Assembly (NCBI RefSeq): GCF_902381825.1
Contig: NZ_LR698973.1
Location: 1-64,000, forward strand
Origin: Pseudocoprococcus catus
GTDB lineage: Bacteria; Bacillota; Clostridia; Lachnospirales; Lachnospiraceae
Length of the DNA stretch: 64,000 nt
Direction: 5' to 3'
The notes under the pieces are model-generated. The model ran no database searches, was not told the DNA's origin, and saw only the letters and a list, made by a program, of their open reading frames with translations. The translations under genes were made by a program, and so were the position numbers. Shown piece by piece: positions 36,222-44,719 of the stretch; positions within the stretch are counted from its first letter, which is position 1; the number at the start of each line of letters is the position of its first letter.

Positions 36222-36255
36222 AAAGAGATTGTCTGAAACGGCAGTCTCTTTTTAC
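36222..36255 (+). terminator. Hairpin terminator at transcript start
   Basis: AAAGAGATTGTC and GGCAGTCTCTTT form a stem followed by TTACGTTTT. It lies right at the expected start of the aldolase transcript, so it either ends read-through from modC or attenuates the aldolase gene. Confidence 0.6.
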
Positions 36256-36298
36256 GTTTTATAATATAATAGTTAAGAAGCTTTTTGGAGGTAGACTG

Positions 36299-37351
36299 AT
36301 GATAGAATTTCAGTGTGATTATGCAGAAGGCGCCCATCCGAAGATTCTGGAGCGCCTGGTTGAGACAAACATGGATCAAACCCCAGGGTATGGTCTGGAT
36401 CCTTATTGTGACGAGGCAAGACGTTTGATCCGTAAGGCCTGTGGCCGCGAAGATATTGATGTGCAGTTTTTAGTCGGAGGAACACAGACCAATACGACCA
36501 TTATCTGCACTGCTCTTCGGCCATATCAGGGGGTGCTGACAGCAGCAAGCGGCCATATCAATGTTCATGAATCGGGAGCGATTGAGGCAACAGGACATAA
36601 AGTGCTGGCTCTGCCTTGCGATCATGCAGGAAAGATCACAGCTGAACAGATTAAAGCAGCCTATGAAGCACATATGAATGATGACAGCTCAGAGCATATG
36701 GTTCAGCCGGGAATGGTATATATTTCCAATCCTACTGAGAATGGAACGATTTATTATAAGCAGGAACTGGAAGCAATCAGTCGTGTCTGCCATGAATGCG
36801 GTATGCCATTATTCCTGGATGGCGCCCGCCTCGGTTATGGTCTGATGGCAGCAGATAATGATGTAACATTGGAAGATATTGCGAGATTGTGTGATGTTTT
36901 CTATATTGGCGGTACAAAAGTCGGTGCGTTGTTTGGTGAGGCTGTCGTGATAACGAATCCTGCCATTAGTAAAGACTTCCGTTATATGATCAAACAGCGC
37001 GGCGGCATGCTGGCAAAAGGACGGCTTCTTGGTATTCAGTTCCAGACGCTTTTTGAGGATGGACTTTACTGGCAGATTTCCAGACATGCCATTGATATGG
37101 CTATGAAACTCAAAAAAGCATTCCAGGCGTGCGGTTATGGCTTTTATGTGGAAAATTCAACAAATCAGCAGCTGCCTGTTTTGCCGGATGCTGTTCTTGA
37201 AAAATTAGCCGGGAAGTACAGTTATTCTTTCTGGGAGAAAACAGATGAGAGCCACAGTGCCGTGCGATTCTGCACAAGCTGGGCTACAAAGGAAGAAAAT
37301 GTGGATGCCTTGATTGCGGATCTCAACCAAATCAGATCACAGATGATGTAA
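36299..37351 (+). CDS. Low-specificity threonine aldolase-like PLP enzyme
   Basis: 350-aa PLP enzyme of the beta-eliminating lyase/threonine aldolase family (threonine to glycine and acetaldehyde). Family blocks: GYGLDPYCDEARRLIRKACG, FLVGGTQTNTTIICTALRPY, HINVHESGAIEATGHKVL, PLFLDGARLGYGLMA and the PLP lysine in FYIGGTKVGALFGEAVV. The start is the ATG behind GGAGG (36287). It is a single gene with its own promoter. Other beta-elimination or side-chain cleavage activities are possible within this family. Confidence 0.87.
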   Translation: MIEFQCDYAEGAHPKILERLVETNMDQTPGYGLDPYCDEARRLIRKACGREDIDVQFLVGGTQTNTTIICTALRPYQGVLTAASGHINVHESGAIEATGHKVLALPCDHAGKITAEQIKAAYEAHMNDDSSEHMVQPGMVYISNPTENGTIYYKQELEAISRVCHECGMPLFLDGARLGYGLMAADNDVTLEDIARLCDVFYIGGTKVGALFGEAVVITNPAISKDFRYMIKQRGGMLAKGRLLGIQFQTLFEDGLYWQISRHAIDMAMKLKKAFQACGYGFYVENSTNQQLPVLPDAVLEKLAGKYSYSFWEKTDESHSAVRFCTSWATKEENVDALIADLNQIRSQMM

Positions 37352-37406
37352 AATCTGCAAAGCACAGATGGTTATGTAATAATTTTGAAATAATTTAGAA
37401 ATACAC

Positions 37407-37435
37407 TTGAAATAGGCGCCCGAAAATGCTATAAT
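37407..37435 (+). promoter_or_regulatory. Promoter of the M23 hydrolase gene
   Basis: TTGAAA (37407-37412), a 17-bp spacer and TATAAT (37430-37435). The leader of about 80 nt can form a GGGTT/AACCC stem around the AU-rich 37447-37481. Confidence 0.75.
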
Positions 37436-37523
37436 TATACACAGATGGGTTTTTATATACGATATATCGTGGAGGAACCCTATTATTATTGAGATTGAAA
37501 CAGCGTTTTGGAAGGAGTATTTC

Positions 37524-38927
37524 ATGAAACACGGTTTAAAGAGATTTACCAGATGTGTTCTGGTTGCTGCGCTCAGCGTTTCACTTGCAGTTCCGACAAT
37601 GGCGGCAACGAAGGCAGAAGTCCAGAGCCAGATAGAGAATTTGAAGAGCCAGCAGAGCGAACTTGAGACGCAGCTTGCATCATTGAAGAAGAATAAGTCA
37701 GATACAGAGTCCTATATTTCTGAACTGGACAGTAAGATCAAGACATATCTTGCACAGTTAGAGGAAGTATCCGCACAGCTTGAGCAGACAGAGTCTGAGA
37801 TCAGCATTACGCAGGACAACCTGGCACAGGCCAAGGAAGATGAGAAGACACAGTATACAGCATTGAAGGCACGTATCAAGGCCATGTATGAATCCGGAGA
37901 CGATGATTATCTCCAGATGCTGCTTGGTTCGGGCGATTTGAAGACAATGTTGAACAATCAGGAGTATATTTCCAAGATCAATGAGTATGACCACAATCTT
38001 CTTGTGAGTCTTCAGAATATCAGAGATCAGATTGCAGCATACGAAGCTCAGCTCGAAGAGCAGAAGGAGCTTCAGGAAGCTCAGAAGGAACAGTATGAAG
38101 TAGAGAAGGAATCTCTTGAGAAGATCGTTGCACAGAAGGAAGAAGAATTGGTTGCTATCGGTTCCGATATTGATTCTGTCAACTACGATATTTCTTCTAC
38201 ACAGGAAGAGATCGATGCTGAGAACAGCCTGCTTCAGCAGATTATTGAACAGGAACGTAAGGCAGCAGAAGAAGCAGCACGCAAGAAGGCTGCAGAGGAA
38301 GCAGCTCAGAAGAAAGCGGCAGAAGAAGCTGCTGCTAAGAAGAAGGCGGCTGAAGAAGCTGCGAAATACAACAGCTCAAGCAGTTCAAGCTCCAGCTCAA
38401 GCAGCTCATCCAGCAGCTCCAGCTCAAGTAGCTCATCCAGCAGTTCCAGCGATTCATCTTATGATGACAGCTCCAGCAGTTCCAGCGATTCATCTTATGA
38501 TGACAGCTCCAGCAGTTCCAGTTCATCCAGTTCAAGTACAGGTATGATCTGGCCTGTGGGCAGTTCATCCATCACTTCTTACTTTGGTTACAGAAGTTCA
38601 CCGACAGCAGGTGCATCTTCTTACCATAGAGGTCTGGATATCGGTGCTTCAGCAGGTTCATCCATTTGGGCTGCAGCAAGCGGTACTGTTACAACTGCCA
38701 GCTACAACAGTGCGATGGGTAATTACATAGTTATCAGCCATGGAAATGGTGTCTGCACAGTTTATGAACATTGCAGTGCTTTATATGTCAGCGCTGGTCA
38801 GTCCGTATCACAGGGTGAGACAATCGCAGCCGTAGGTTCTACAGGTATTTCTACCGGTGCACATCTTCATTTTGGTGTGACTGTAGGTGGAGATTATGTG
38901 AACCCTCTGTATTATGTAAGTCCATAA
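37524..38927 (+). CDS. Coiled-coil M23 peptidoglycan hydrolase
   Basis: 467-aa secreted wall hydrolase. The signal peptide ends at about residue 27 (PTMAA). A long coiled coil (about 28-280) is of the EnvC/PcsB/CwlO type, ending in an Ala/Lys/Glu-rich segment. A Ser-rich linker (about 285-338) contains two tandem DSSYDD units. The M23 endopeptidase domain (about 339-467) has His368 and Asp372 in HRGLD, and His447/His449 in HLHFG, a complete zinc site. Proteins of this build are activated by FtsEX, and ftsE-ftsX lies 6 kb downstream; that partnership is inferred. GAAGGAG precedes the ATG. Confidence 0.9.
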   Translation: MKHGLKRFTRCVLVAALSVSLAVPTMAATKAEVQSQIENLKSQQSELETQLASLKKNKSDTESYISELDSKIKTYLAQLEEVSAQLEQTESEISITQDNLAQAKEDEKTQYTALKARIKAMYESGDDDYLQMLLGSGDLKTMLNNQEYISKINEYDHNLLVSLQNIRDQIAAYEAQLEEQKELQEAQKEQYEVEKESLEKIVAQKEEELVAIGSDIDSVNYDISSTQEEIDAENSLLQQIIEQERKAAEEAARKKAAEEAAQKKAAEEAAAKKKAAEEAAKYNSSSSSSSSSSSSSSSSSSSSSSSSSSDSSYDDSSSSSSDSSYDDSSSSSSSSSSSTGMIWPVGSSSITSYFGYRSSPTAGASSYHRGLDIGASAGSSIWAAASGTVTTASYNSAMGNYIVISHGNGVCTVYEHCSALYVSAGQSVSQGETIAAVGSTGISTGAHLHFGVTVGGDYVNPLYYVSP

Positions 38928-38942
38928 TTGAATAGTGAATAG

Positions 38943-38977
38943 AAAAAGGGATTCGAGATTATTCGAATCCCTTTTGT
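38943..38977. terminator. Bidirectional intrinsic terminator
   Basis: AAAAAGGGATTCGA and TTCGAATCCCTTTT, with a small loop and A/T runs at both ends, lie between convergent genes. Confidence 0.9.
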
Positions 38978-38978
38978 G

Positions 38979-39016
38979 ACTAAAATGCCCCAGGATGATC
39001 ATAATCCCAGGGCATA
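38979..39016 (-). terminator. Terminator of the SDR gene
   Basis: Read leftward, ATGCCCTGGGATTATG and a complement ending CCTGGGGCAT form a stem followed by TTTTAG. It follows the stop of the SDR gene. Confidence 0.7.
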
Positions 39017-39051
39017 TATTTGCTTTATAAGATATTTTCTCTATTCCGGCA

Positions 39052-39789
39052 TCAAATCCATCCGCCATCCAGCCGGATGATCTGACCGGTCAGGTAACTG
39101 TGCTTTTGGGCTAAATCCAGAACAAGTTCAGCCACTTCCTCAGGGCGACCGAAACGACCGGAAGGAATTTCATCAGTTAAAGCAATGCGATCTGCTTCCG
39201 ATAGGAAAGCGTTCATTTCGGTATCAATGGCACCGCAGGCAACGGCATTGACCTGAATATTGCTTGGGGCCAGCTCTTTGGCCAGGGCCTGGGTGAAGGC
39301 ATTGATGCCGCCTTTTGTTGCGGAATAAGCCACTTCACAGGATGCGCCGCAGCAGCCCCATACGGAAGAAATATTGATGATCTTGCCGGAATGTTCATGG
39401 ACCATACCCGGTACGGCCAGTCGGCAGCTGTTAAAAACGGATGTCAGGTTGGTGTTGACAATGCGCTGCCAGTCATCCGGTGACATATCAGTTAATAAAC
39501 CGATATAAGAGATACCGGCATTGTTGACAAGGACATCAATATGATGAAAACGTGCAATGGTCTCAGAAATCATGGTTTCCAGCTGATGGTAGTCGCCGGT
39601 ATCGCCGGTGAAAATAAGACAATCGGTGTGATATTGGCTGATGATCAGCTGCTGCAGATCTTCAAGCAACTGTGTGTTTTGCCGACAGCAGAGGGCAAGC
39701 TGATAGCCGGCGGCTGCAAAACGGATGGCGATGGCACGCCCGATCCCTCTTGAGGCACCGGTTATAAAAACGGTTTTGTTCGGTGTCAT
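39052..39789 (-). CDS. SDR-family oxidoreductase (FabG-like)
   Basis: 245-aa classical short-chain dehydrogenase. The cofactor motif is TGASRGIGRAIA (about residues 10-21), then LVNNAGISYIG, the catalytic Ser in NISSVWG and the Tyr-Lys pair in YSATKGG; the C-terminal YLTGQIIRLDGGW is typical of FabG. Activity is NAD(P)H-dependent reduction of a ketone, possibly 3-oxoacyl-ACP, but no other fatty-acid gene is near. It lies 16 bp after csoR on the same strand, so the two may be co-transcribed and copper-responsive. Confidence 0.87.
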   Translation of the reverse strand: MTPNKTVFITGASRGIGRAIAIRFAAAGYQLALCCRQNTQLLEDLQQLIISQYHTDCLIFTGDTGDYHQLETMISETIARFHHIDVLVNNAGISYIGLLTDMSPDDWQRIVNTNLTSVFNSCRLAVPGMVHEHSGKIINISSVWGCCGASCEVAYSATKGGINAFTQALAKELAPSNIQVNAVACGAIDTEMNAFLSEADRIALTDEIPSGRFGRPEEVAELVLDLAQKHSYLTGQIIRLDGGWI

Positions 39790-39805
39790 GATAAAAACTC
39801 CAATG

Positions 39806-40066
39806 CTATTTCAGTGCTTTCTTGAGCACTTCAGATATTTCGTTGATCTTGGTTTCACGTTCACGGTCATCTGCGTGAAGAACACAACATTTTAAATGGG
39901 CATCAAGGATTTCAATATTGACCTTTTTCAGGATGGCAATGGTAGCCATAATCTGATTGGAAATGTCGATGCAGTATTTGTCATCATCGATCATCTTGTT
40001 CAGACCGTCAATCTGTCCCTTTGCTGTATTGAGCAGCCTTTTAATATTCTGCTGTTCTGCTTTCAT
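39806..40066 (-). CDS. csoR: CsoR-family copper-sensing repressor
   Basis: 86-aa helical DNA-binding protein of the CsoR/RcnR family. The Cu(I) ligands are in place: a Cys in DDKYCIDISNQI, and His and Cys in DAHLKCCVLHA. The N-terminus MKAEQQNIKRLLNTAKGQIDG is typical. It represses copper efflux genes until Cu(I) binds. It is divergent from copA, and two CsoR-like GC-rich dyads lie between them. The RBS AAGGAGC precedes the ATG. Confidence 0.88.
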   Translation of the reverse strand: MKAEQQNIKRLLNTAKGQIDGLNKMIDDDKYCIDISNQIMATIAILKKVNIEILDAHLKCCVLHADDRERETKINEISEVLKKALK

Positions 40067-40086
40067 GGCGAGCTCCTTTCGTTAGG

Positions 40087-40101
40087 CACCCTCCAGGGGT
40101 G
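40087..40101. promoter_or_regulatory. CsoR-like operator upstream of csoR
   Basis: CACCC (40087-40091) and GGGTG (40097-40101) form a GC-rich dyad just upstream of the csoR ribosome site, within the kind of sequence CsoR proteins bind. Confidence 0.55.
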
Positions 40102-40178
40102 TCTGTATTAATTATTATTCTAGCATTTTTATGAGTGTGATTCAATGTCAAGCTGCATGTTTTTTTCAATAAGGAGCA

Positions 40179-40227
40179 TTGACTTTTATTTTTATTAGGT
40201 ATAGAATAAAAATGACCCCAGGGGGGT
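40179..40227 (+). promoter_or_regulatory. copA promoter and CsoR-like operator
   Basis: TTGACT (40179-40184), a 17-bp spacer and TAGAAT (40202-40207). The dyad ACCCC (40215-40219) / GGGGT (40223-40227) covers the expected start site, so a bound CsoR would block initiation. This fits copper induction. Confidence 0.7.
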
Positions 40228-40368
40228 GGGGTAAATTGACGGTATGAGACATTTCAGGTTTCATGTGGAATGGTTCGTTTATTTTGGGTAAAACTACTAT
40301 ATTATTTTTAGTAAAATTTGCAGATCTGATCGTTTGTGAATACGAGAGAGAATGGAGGATAGAGATTC

Positions 40369-42939
40369 ATGCAGCAATTTATTGTGACAGGTATGAGCTG
40401 TGCAGCCTGCAGTGCCCGTGTGGAGAAAGCTGTCTCGAAGGTGGAGGGGGTTACCTCCTGTTCAGTCAGTCTTTTGACGAATTCCATGGGTGTGGAAGGG
40501 ACGGCAGCTGATCAGGCGATTATTCAGGCAGTGGAAGCGGCCGGTTATGGAGCCTCCGTGAAGGGTGAGGCTGCAGAGCATTCAGGGGCTTCATCGATGG
40601 CAGCTGAGGAGGAGATGCTGAAGGATCATGACACACCGGTTCTGAAGCGGAGACTTCTGGCGTCGCTGGGATTTTTGATTGTACTGATGTATTTTTCCAT
40701 GGGACACATGATGTGGGGATGGCCGCTGCCGGCATTTTTTGAGAACAACCATATAGCTATGGGGCTTGTTCAGCTGCTGTTGACAGGGATTGTCATGGTC
40801 ATCAATCAGAAGTTTTTCATCAGTGGTTTTACAAGTCTTGCGCATCGTGCCCCGAATATGGATACGCTGGTGGCTCTTGGCTCTACGGCGGCTTTTGGAT
40901 ACAGTACGTATGCGTTATTTGCCATGACAGATGCTCAGGTGAAGGGCGATATGGAGATGGTCATGCATTATATGCATGAGTTCTATTTTGAATCTGCAGC
41001 CATGATTTTGACACTGATCACAGTGGGCAAGATGCTGGAGGCACGCTCAAAGGGCAAGACAACAGATGCACTCAAAGGGTTGATGAAACTGGCTTCGAAG
41101 ACAGCGGTTGTGGAACGGAATGGTCAGGAAGTTACTGTTCCGATTGAGCAGGTGAAGAAAGGAGATATATTCCTTGTACGTCCGGGAGAGAATGTGCCGG
41201 TGGATGGTGTGATCCTGGAAGGAACCAGTGCTTTGAATGAGGCGGCTTTGACAGGTGAAAGCATTCCTGTGGACAAGAAGCCGGGGGATGTCGTATCGGC
41301 TGCAACCTTGAATCAGTCAGGATTTATCCGCTGTGAGGCCACCCGTGTCGGTGAAGATACCACATTATCCCAGATTATCCAGATGGTCAGTGATGCAGCG
41401 GCGACAAAGGCGCCGATTGCCAAGATCGCAGATAAGGTCTCAGGTGTTTTTGTACCGGCGGTGATCACTATTGCAGTTATTACGATGATCGTGTGGCTGC
41501 TGGCAGGAGAAAGTGTCGGTTTTGCTTTGGCGAGGGGCATTTCGGTACTGGTTATCAGCTGTCCGTGTGCCCTTGGTCTTGCCACACCGGTGGCGATTAT
41601 GGTGGGCAATGGTATGGGTGCCAAGAATGGTATCCTCTTTAAGACAGCTGTTTCACTGGAAGAGACAGGCAAGGTTCAAATTGTTGCCCTGGATAAGACA
41701 GGTACCATCACCAACGGTGAACCGGTTGTTACAGATATGGTTCCTGCGGAGGGTGTGACAGAAGAATCATTGCTAGCGTTGGCAGCCAGCCTTGAGAAAC
41801 GCAGTGAACATCCGTTGGCAAAGGCAATTTTGAAATATGTCGGAGAACAGCATCTGACCGTAGAAGACGTTTCTGAGTTTGAAGCACTTCCGGGCAATGG
41901 ACTGACAGCTGTCAGAAATGGTGTCAAATTGGCCGGCGGCAATTATGCATTTATCAGAACCCAGACGGAAGTGTCAGAGGATTTGCTGAAACAGTCAGAG
42001 GCATTGGCGGAACAGGGGAAGACACCGATGTTTTTCTCAGAGAATGGCAGATTGGCCGGTATTATTGCCGTTGCAGATACCATGAAGGAAGACAGCAGAC
42101 AGGCTGTCAGTGAACTTCGGAATATGGGCATCCGGGTTGTGATGCTGACCGGCGACAATGAGAGAACAGCCAGAGCCATCGGTGCACAGGCCGGTGTGGA
42201 TGATGTGATTGCCGGTGTGCTTCCGGATGGTAAAGAGAGTGTGATCCGAAAGTTGCAGCAATATGGCAAGGTAGCGATGGTGGGGGATGGTATCAACGAT
42301 GCGCCTGCATTGACAAGAGCTGATATGGGTATCGCCATCGGTGCCGGTACGGATGTGGCCATTGATGCTGCTGATGTGGTGCTGATGAAGAGCCGGCTCA
42401 GTGATGTGGCAGCCGCTGTTCGTCTGAGTCGTGCAACCTTAAAAAATATTCATGAGAATCTTTTCTGGGCATTTTTCTACAACGTGATCGGTATTCCACT
42501 GGCAGCAGGTGTGTGGATCCCGATTTTCGGATGGACATTAAACCCGATGTTCGGTGCGGCGGCCATGAGCTTGTCCAGCTTCTGTGTTGTCACCAATGCA
42601 CTGCGCTTGAACCTTTTTAACATGCATGATGCAAAAAAGGACAAAAAGTTGAAAAATCCTGCTATAATAAAAGAACTGGTGGATAACAATAAAACCAATC
42701 ATAATCAAGAAAATAAGGAGATAGGAACAATGAAGAAAACAATGAAAATCGAAGGTATGATGTGCGGTCACTGTGAAGCAACTGTCAAGAAAGCACTGGA
42801 AGGCCTTGATGGCGTGACATCTGCGGAAGTCAGCCATGAAGCAGGTACAGCAGTCGTAGAACTCTCAGCAGACGTAGCAGATGACGTTCTGAAGAAAACA
42901 GTCGAAGATAAAGACTACAAAGTAACAGCCATTAATTAA
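40369..42939 (+). CDS. copA: Copper-exporting P1B ATPase with C-terminal CopZ fusion
   Basis: 856-aa membrane ATPase that pumps Cu(I) out. The N-terminal heavy-metal domain has CxxC in GMSCAACSARVEKA. The transport CPC motif is Cys398-Pro-Cys400. The phosphorylated Asp442 is in DKTGT, and SEHPLAK and GDGINDAPAL are present. After the last membrane helices a linker of about 40 residues leads to a second complete metal-binding domain from Met788: MKIEGMMCGHCEATVKKALE, 69 residues, the size of a free CopZ chaperone. AAGGAG lies nine bases before that Met codon (ATG 42730), so CopZ could also be made alone. Expression is probably controlled by CsoR. Confidence 0.93.
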   Translation: MQQFIVTGMSCAACSARVEKAVSKVEGVTSCSVSLLTNSMGVEGTAADQAIIQAVEAAGYGASVKGEAAEHSGASSMAAEEEMLKDHDTPVLKRRLLASLGFLIVLMYFSMGHMMWGWPLPAFFENNHIAMGLVQLLLTGIVMVINQKFFISGFTSLAHRAPNMDTLVALGSTAAFGYSTYALFAMTDAQVKGDMEMVMHYMHEFYFESAAMILTLITVGKMLEARSKGKTTDALKGLMKLASKTAVVERNGQEVTVPIEQVKKGDIFLVRPGENVPVDGVILEGTSALNEAALTGESIPVDKKPGDVVSAATLNQSGFIRCEATRVGEDTTLSQIIQMVSDAAATKAPIAKIADKVSGVFVPAVITIAVITMIVWLLAGESVGFALARGISVLVISCPCALGLATPVAIMVGNGMGAKNGILFKTAVSLEETGKVQIVALDKTGTITNGEPVVTDMVPAEGVTEESLLALAASLEKRSEHPLAKAILKYVGEQHLTVEDVSEFEALPGNGLTAVRNGVKLAGGNYAFIRTQTEVSEDLLKQSEALAEQGKTPMFFSENGRLAGIIAVADTMKEDSRQAVSELRNMGIRVVMLTGDNERTARAIGAQAGVDDVIAGVLPDGKESVIRKLQQYGKVAMVGDGINDAPALTRADMGIAIGAGTDVAIDAADVVLMKSRLSDVAAAVRLSRATLKNIHENLFWAFFYNVIGIPLAAGVWIPIFGWTLNPMFGAAAMSLSSFCVVTNALRLNLFNMHDAKKDKKLKNPAIIKELVDNNKTNHNQENKEIGTMKKTMKIEGMMCGHCEATVKKALEGLDGVTSAEVSHEAGTAVVELSADVADDVLKKTVEDKDYKVTAIN

Positions 42940-43088
42940 TCAAATTTTTAAGAGTACTAGAAATGAGGTTCCAATGAAAATTCAGTACAAGTTCATTTGA
43001 AATGACAACAGGCTTGTGGTGAATCGGTTCATTTGGGACTTCATTTTGTTTTGTGAGTGATGAAAGTTTGCGGCTTAATTACTTGGTA

Positions 43089-43274
43089 GAATGCGGCTCA
43101 ACAAACAGAATACAGGCTTTGAAAAAAGCACTACAGCGCAGGTGCTTCATCGTCCGCCGGTACTTAGATGCTGTTCTTTAGCATCTTACGTACCGCTGCG
43201 AGACGATGGCAGTGCAAACGTGCCTGCGCTGTAGTGCTTTTTCAAAGCCTATTGGTCATCTATGGGCCGCATTC
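43089..43274. repeat. Long nested palindromic element B (about 186 bp)
   Basis: Outer arms are GAATGCGGC (43089-43097) and GCCGCATTC (43266-43274). Inner near-perfect arms of about 28 bp lie at 43114-43142 and 43223-43250 (AGGCTTTGAAAAAAGCAC and its complement, with CTACAGCGCAGG). The core has CATCGTC/GACGATG, GGTAC/GTACC and an AGATGCT/AGCATCT hairpin. It is similar in size and nested build to element A at 32011 but different in sequence. There is no coding frame. Confidence 0.75.
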
Positions 43275-43313
43275 ACCATATTTATCTCAAAATAATTACG
43301 AATTATGTAATAT

Positions 43314-43356
43314 TTGTGAAATAATATTGCAATATTTATGATTTTCTGGTATAGTG
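43314..43356 (+). promoter_or_regulatory. Overlapping promoters of the CdaR/PucR gene
   Basis: TTGTGA (43314) with TATGAT (43337) at 17 bp, and TTGCAA (43328) with TATAGT (43351) at 17 bp. The palindrome AATATTGCAATATT covers the spacer of the first and the -35 of the second. Both would give a leader of about 240 nt. Confidence 0.4.
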
Positions 43357-43601
43357 TACAGGAACTGTTCTTTGAAAAGCAATTGTGATTATAGACAAAA
43401 AACAATAGTAAAATTGGTGATTTTCATGGTTCACTCCTTTAAATCGTAATATTGTTGTAATTCAATGAGAAAAAAGCATAGGTTTCAAAGAAAAATATAT
43501 GAAAAATATATAAAAAACACTTTATTTTTTGGTTGATGTGCTTTATTATAATAATAAGAGTATATGACAATAGATTACGGGAAGGTAGGGAGAATTGCAT
43601 T

Positions 43602-44690
43602 ATGATTTCAAATCAGATTTTACAGAATACGATTGAAGGGCTGAAAGCGATTACCAGAATAGATTTATGCGTGATGGATATTGAAGGAAAGGTACTTGCT
43701 GCTACATTTTCCAATGCTGAGGATTATGAAAAGTTTGTGTTGGAATTTGTCAATTCACCGGCAGACAGTCAGGTTTTGCAAGGGTTTCAGTTTTTCAAGG
43801 TTTTTGATGAGCATCAGCTGGAGTTTATTATTCTGGCAAGAGGAGACAGTGATGATGTCTATATGATCGGCAAGGTGGCGTCTTTCCAGATCCAGAATCT
43901 GCTGGTGGCCTACAAGGAACGTTTCGACAAGGACAACTTTATCAAGAATCTGCTGCTTGATAATCTGCTTCTTGTTGATATTTATAATCGTTCCAAGAAA
44001 CTGCATATTGATACGGATGTACGAAGAATTGTACTGCTTATTGAAGTGAACAATGAGCGGGATATGAACAGCCTTGAGACAGTCCGTTCTATTTATACCG
44101 GACGTCCGAAGGATTTCATCACAGCTGTTGATGAGAAGAATGTCATCGTTGTGAGAGAAGTTAAGGATAATGAGACTTATGATGATCTCTGCAAGGCATC
44201 GAAGGTGATTTATGAGATGCTCTGCGGGGAGAATCTTCCAAAGGCAAGAATCGCCCTTGGTACAATCGTGCAGGAGATCAAGGATGTATCAAGATCCTAC
44301 AAGGAAGCCAGAATGGCACTGGATGTAGGTAAGATTTTCTATAATGAACGTAATGTAGTTGCTTACAGCAATCTGGGTATCGGCCGTCTGATCTATCAGC
44401 TTCCGATTCCACTGTGTAAGATGTTTATCAAAGAGATTTTCGACAGCAAGTCACCGGAAGATTTCGATGAAGAAACGCTGATGACGATCAATAAGTTTTT
44501 CGAGAACAGCCTGAATGTTTCTGAGACATCCAGACAGCTGTACATTCACAGAAATACACTGGTATATCGTCTGGATAAACTTCAGAAGAGCACAGGCCTT
44601 GACCTGCGTGTTTTTGAGGACGCCATCACATTCAAGATTGCACTGATGGTTGTCAAGTATATGAATTATATGGAAACTTTTGATTACTAA
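43602..44690 (+). CDS. CdaR/PucR-family transcription regulator
   Basis: 362-aa regulator. The N-terminal half has a sensory region (about 1-135; AITRIDLCVMDIEGKVLAAT and a phenylalanine-rich core). A GGDEF-like CdaR middle domain follows (about 145-280). The C-terminal PucR helix-turn-helix is SLNVSETSRQLYIHRNTLVY (about 305-324), then RLDKLQKSTGLDLRVFED. Such proteins activate sugar-diacid, purine or amino-acid catabolic genes. The target here is unknown; it is followed directly by ftsE on the same strand. Start chosen at the ATG 43602 behind GGGAG. Confidence 0.85.
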   Translation: MISNQILQNTIEGLKAITRIDLCVMDIEGKVLAATFSNAEDYEKFVLEFVNSPADSQVLQGFQFFKVFDEHQLEFIILARGDSDDVYMIGKVASFQIQNLLVAYKERFDKDNFIKNLLLDNLLLVDIYNRSKKLHIDTDVRRIVLLIEVNNERDMNSLETVRSIYTGRPKDFITAVDEKNVIVVREVKDNETYDDLCKASKVIYEMLCGENLPKARIALGTIVQEIKDVSRSYKEARMALDVGKIFYNERNVVAYSNLGIGRLIYQLPIPLCKMFIKEIFDSKSPEDFDEETLMTINKFFENSLNVSETSRQLYIHRNTLVYRLDKLQKSTGLDLRVFEDAITFKIALMVVKYMNYMETFDY

Positions 44691-44719
44691 AAGATTCCTT
44701 CTTGAAGGAGGGGAAGCAA

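Larger units (their letters stand above)
42940..43601. other. Gene-free region with structured elements
   Basis: 660 bp without a credible gene. It holds a multi-part stem-loop after copA (about 42960-43055; AAATGAGGTTCC pairs with GGGACTTCATTT, and an inner ATTCA..ACAAG pairs with CTTGT..TGAAT, followed by TTTTGTTTT). The long palindromic element B lies at 43089-43274, and overlapping promoters for the next gene at 43314-43356. The remaining AT-rich 43360-43600 shows nothing I can name. Confidence 0.6.

Noticed and set aside
40369..40600. Silver- or zinc-specific P-type ATPase
   Set aside because: The CPC motif, CxxC domains and CsoR neighbour all point to Cu(I).
43380..43440. Short minus-strand frame (MKITNFTIVFCL) behind an AAAGGAG site
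   Set aside because: Only 12 codons with no downstream gene on that strand; probably chance.
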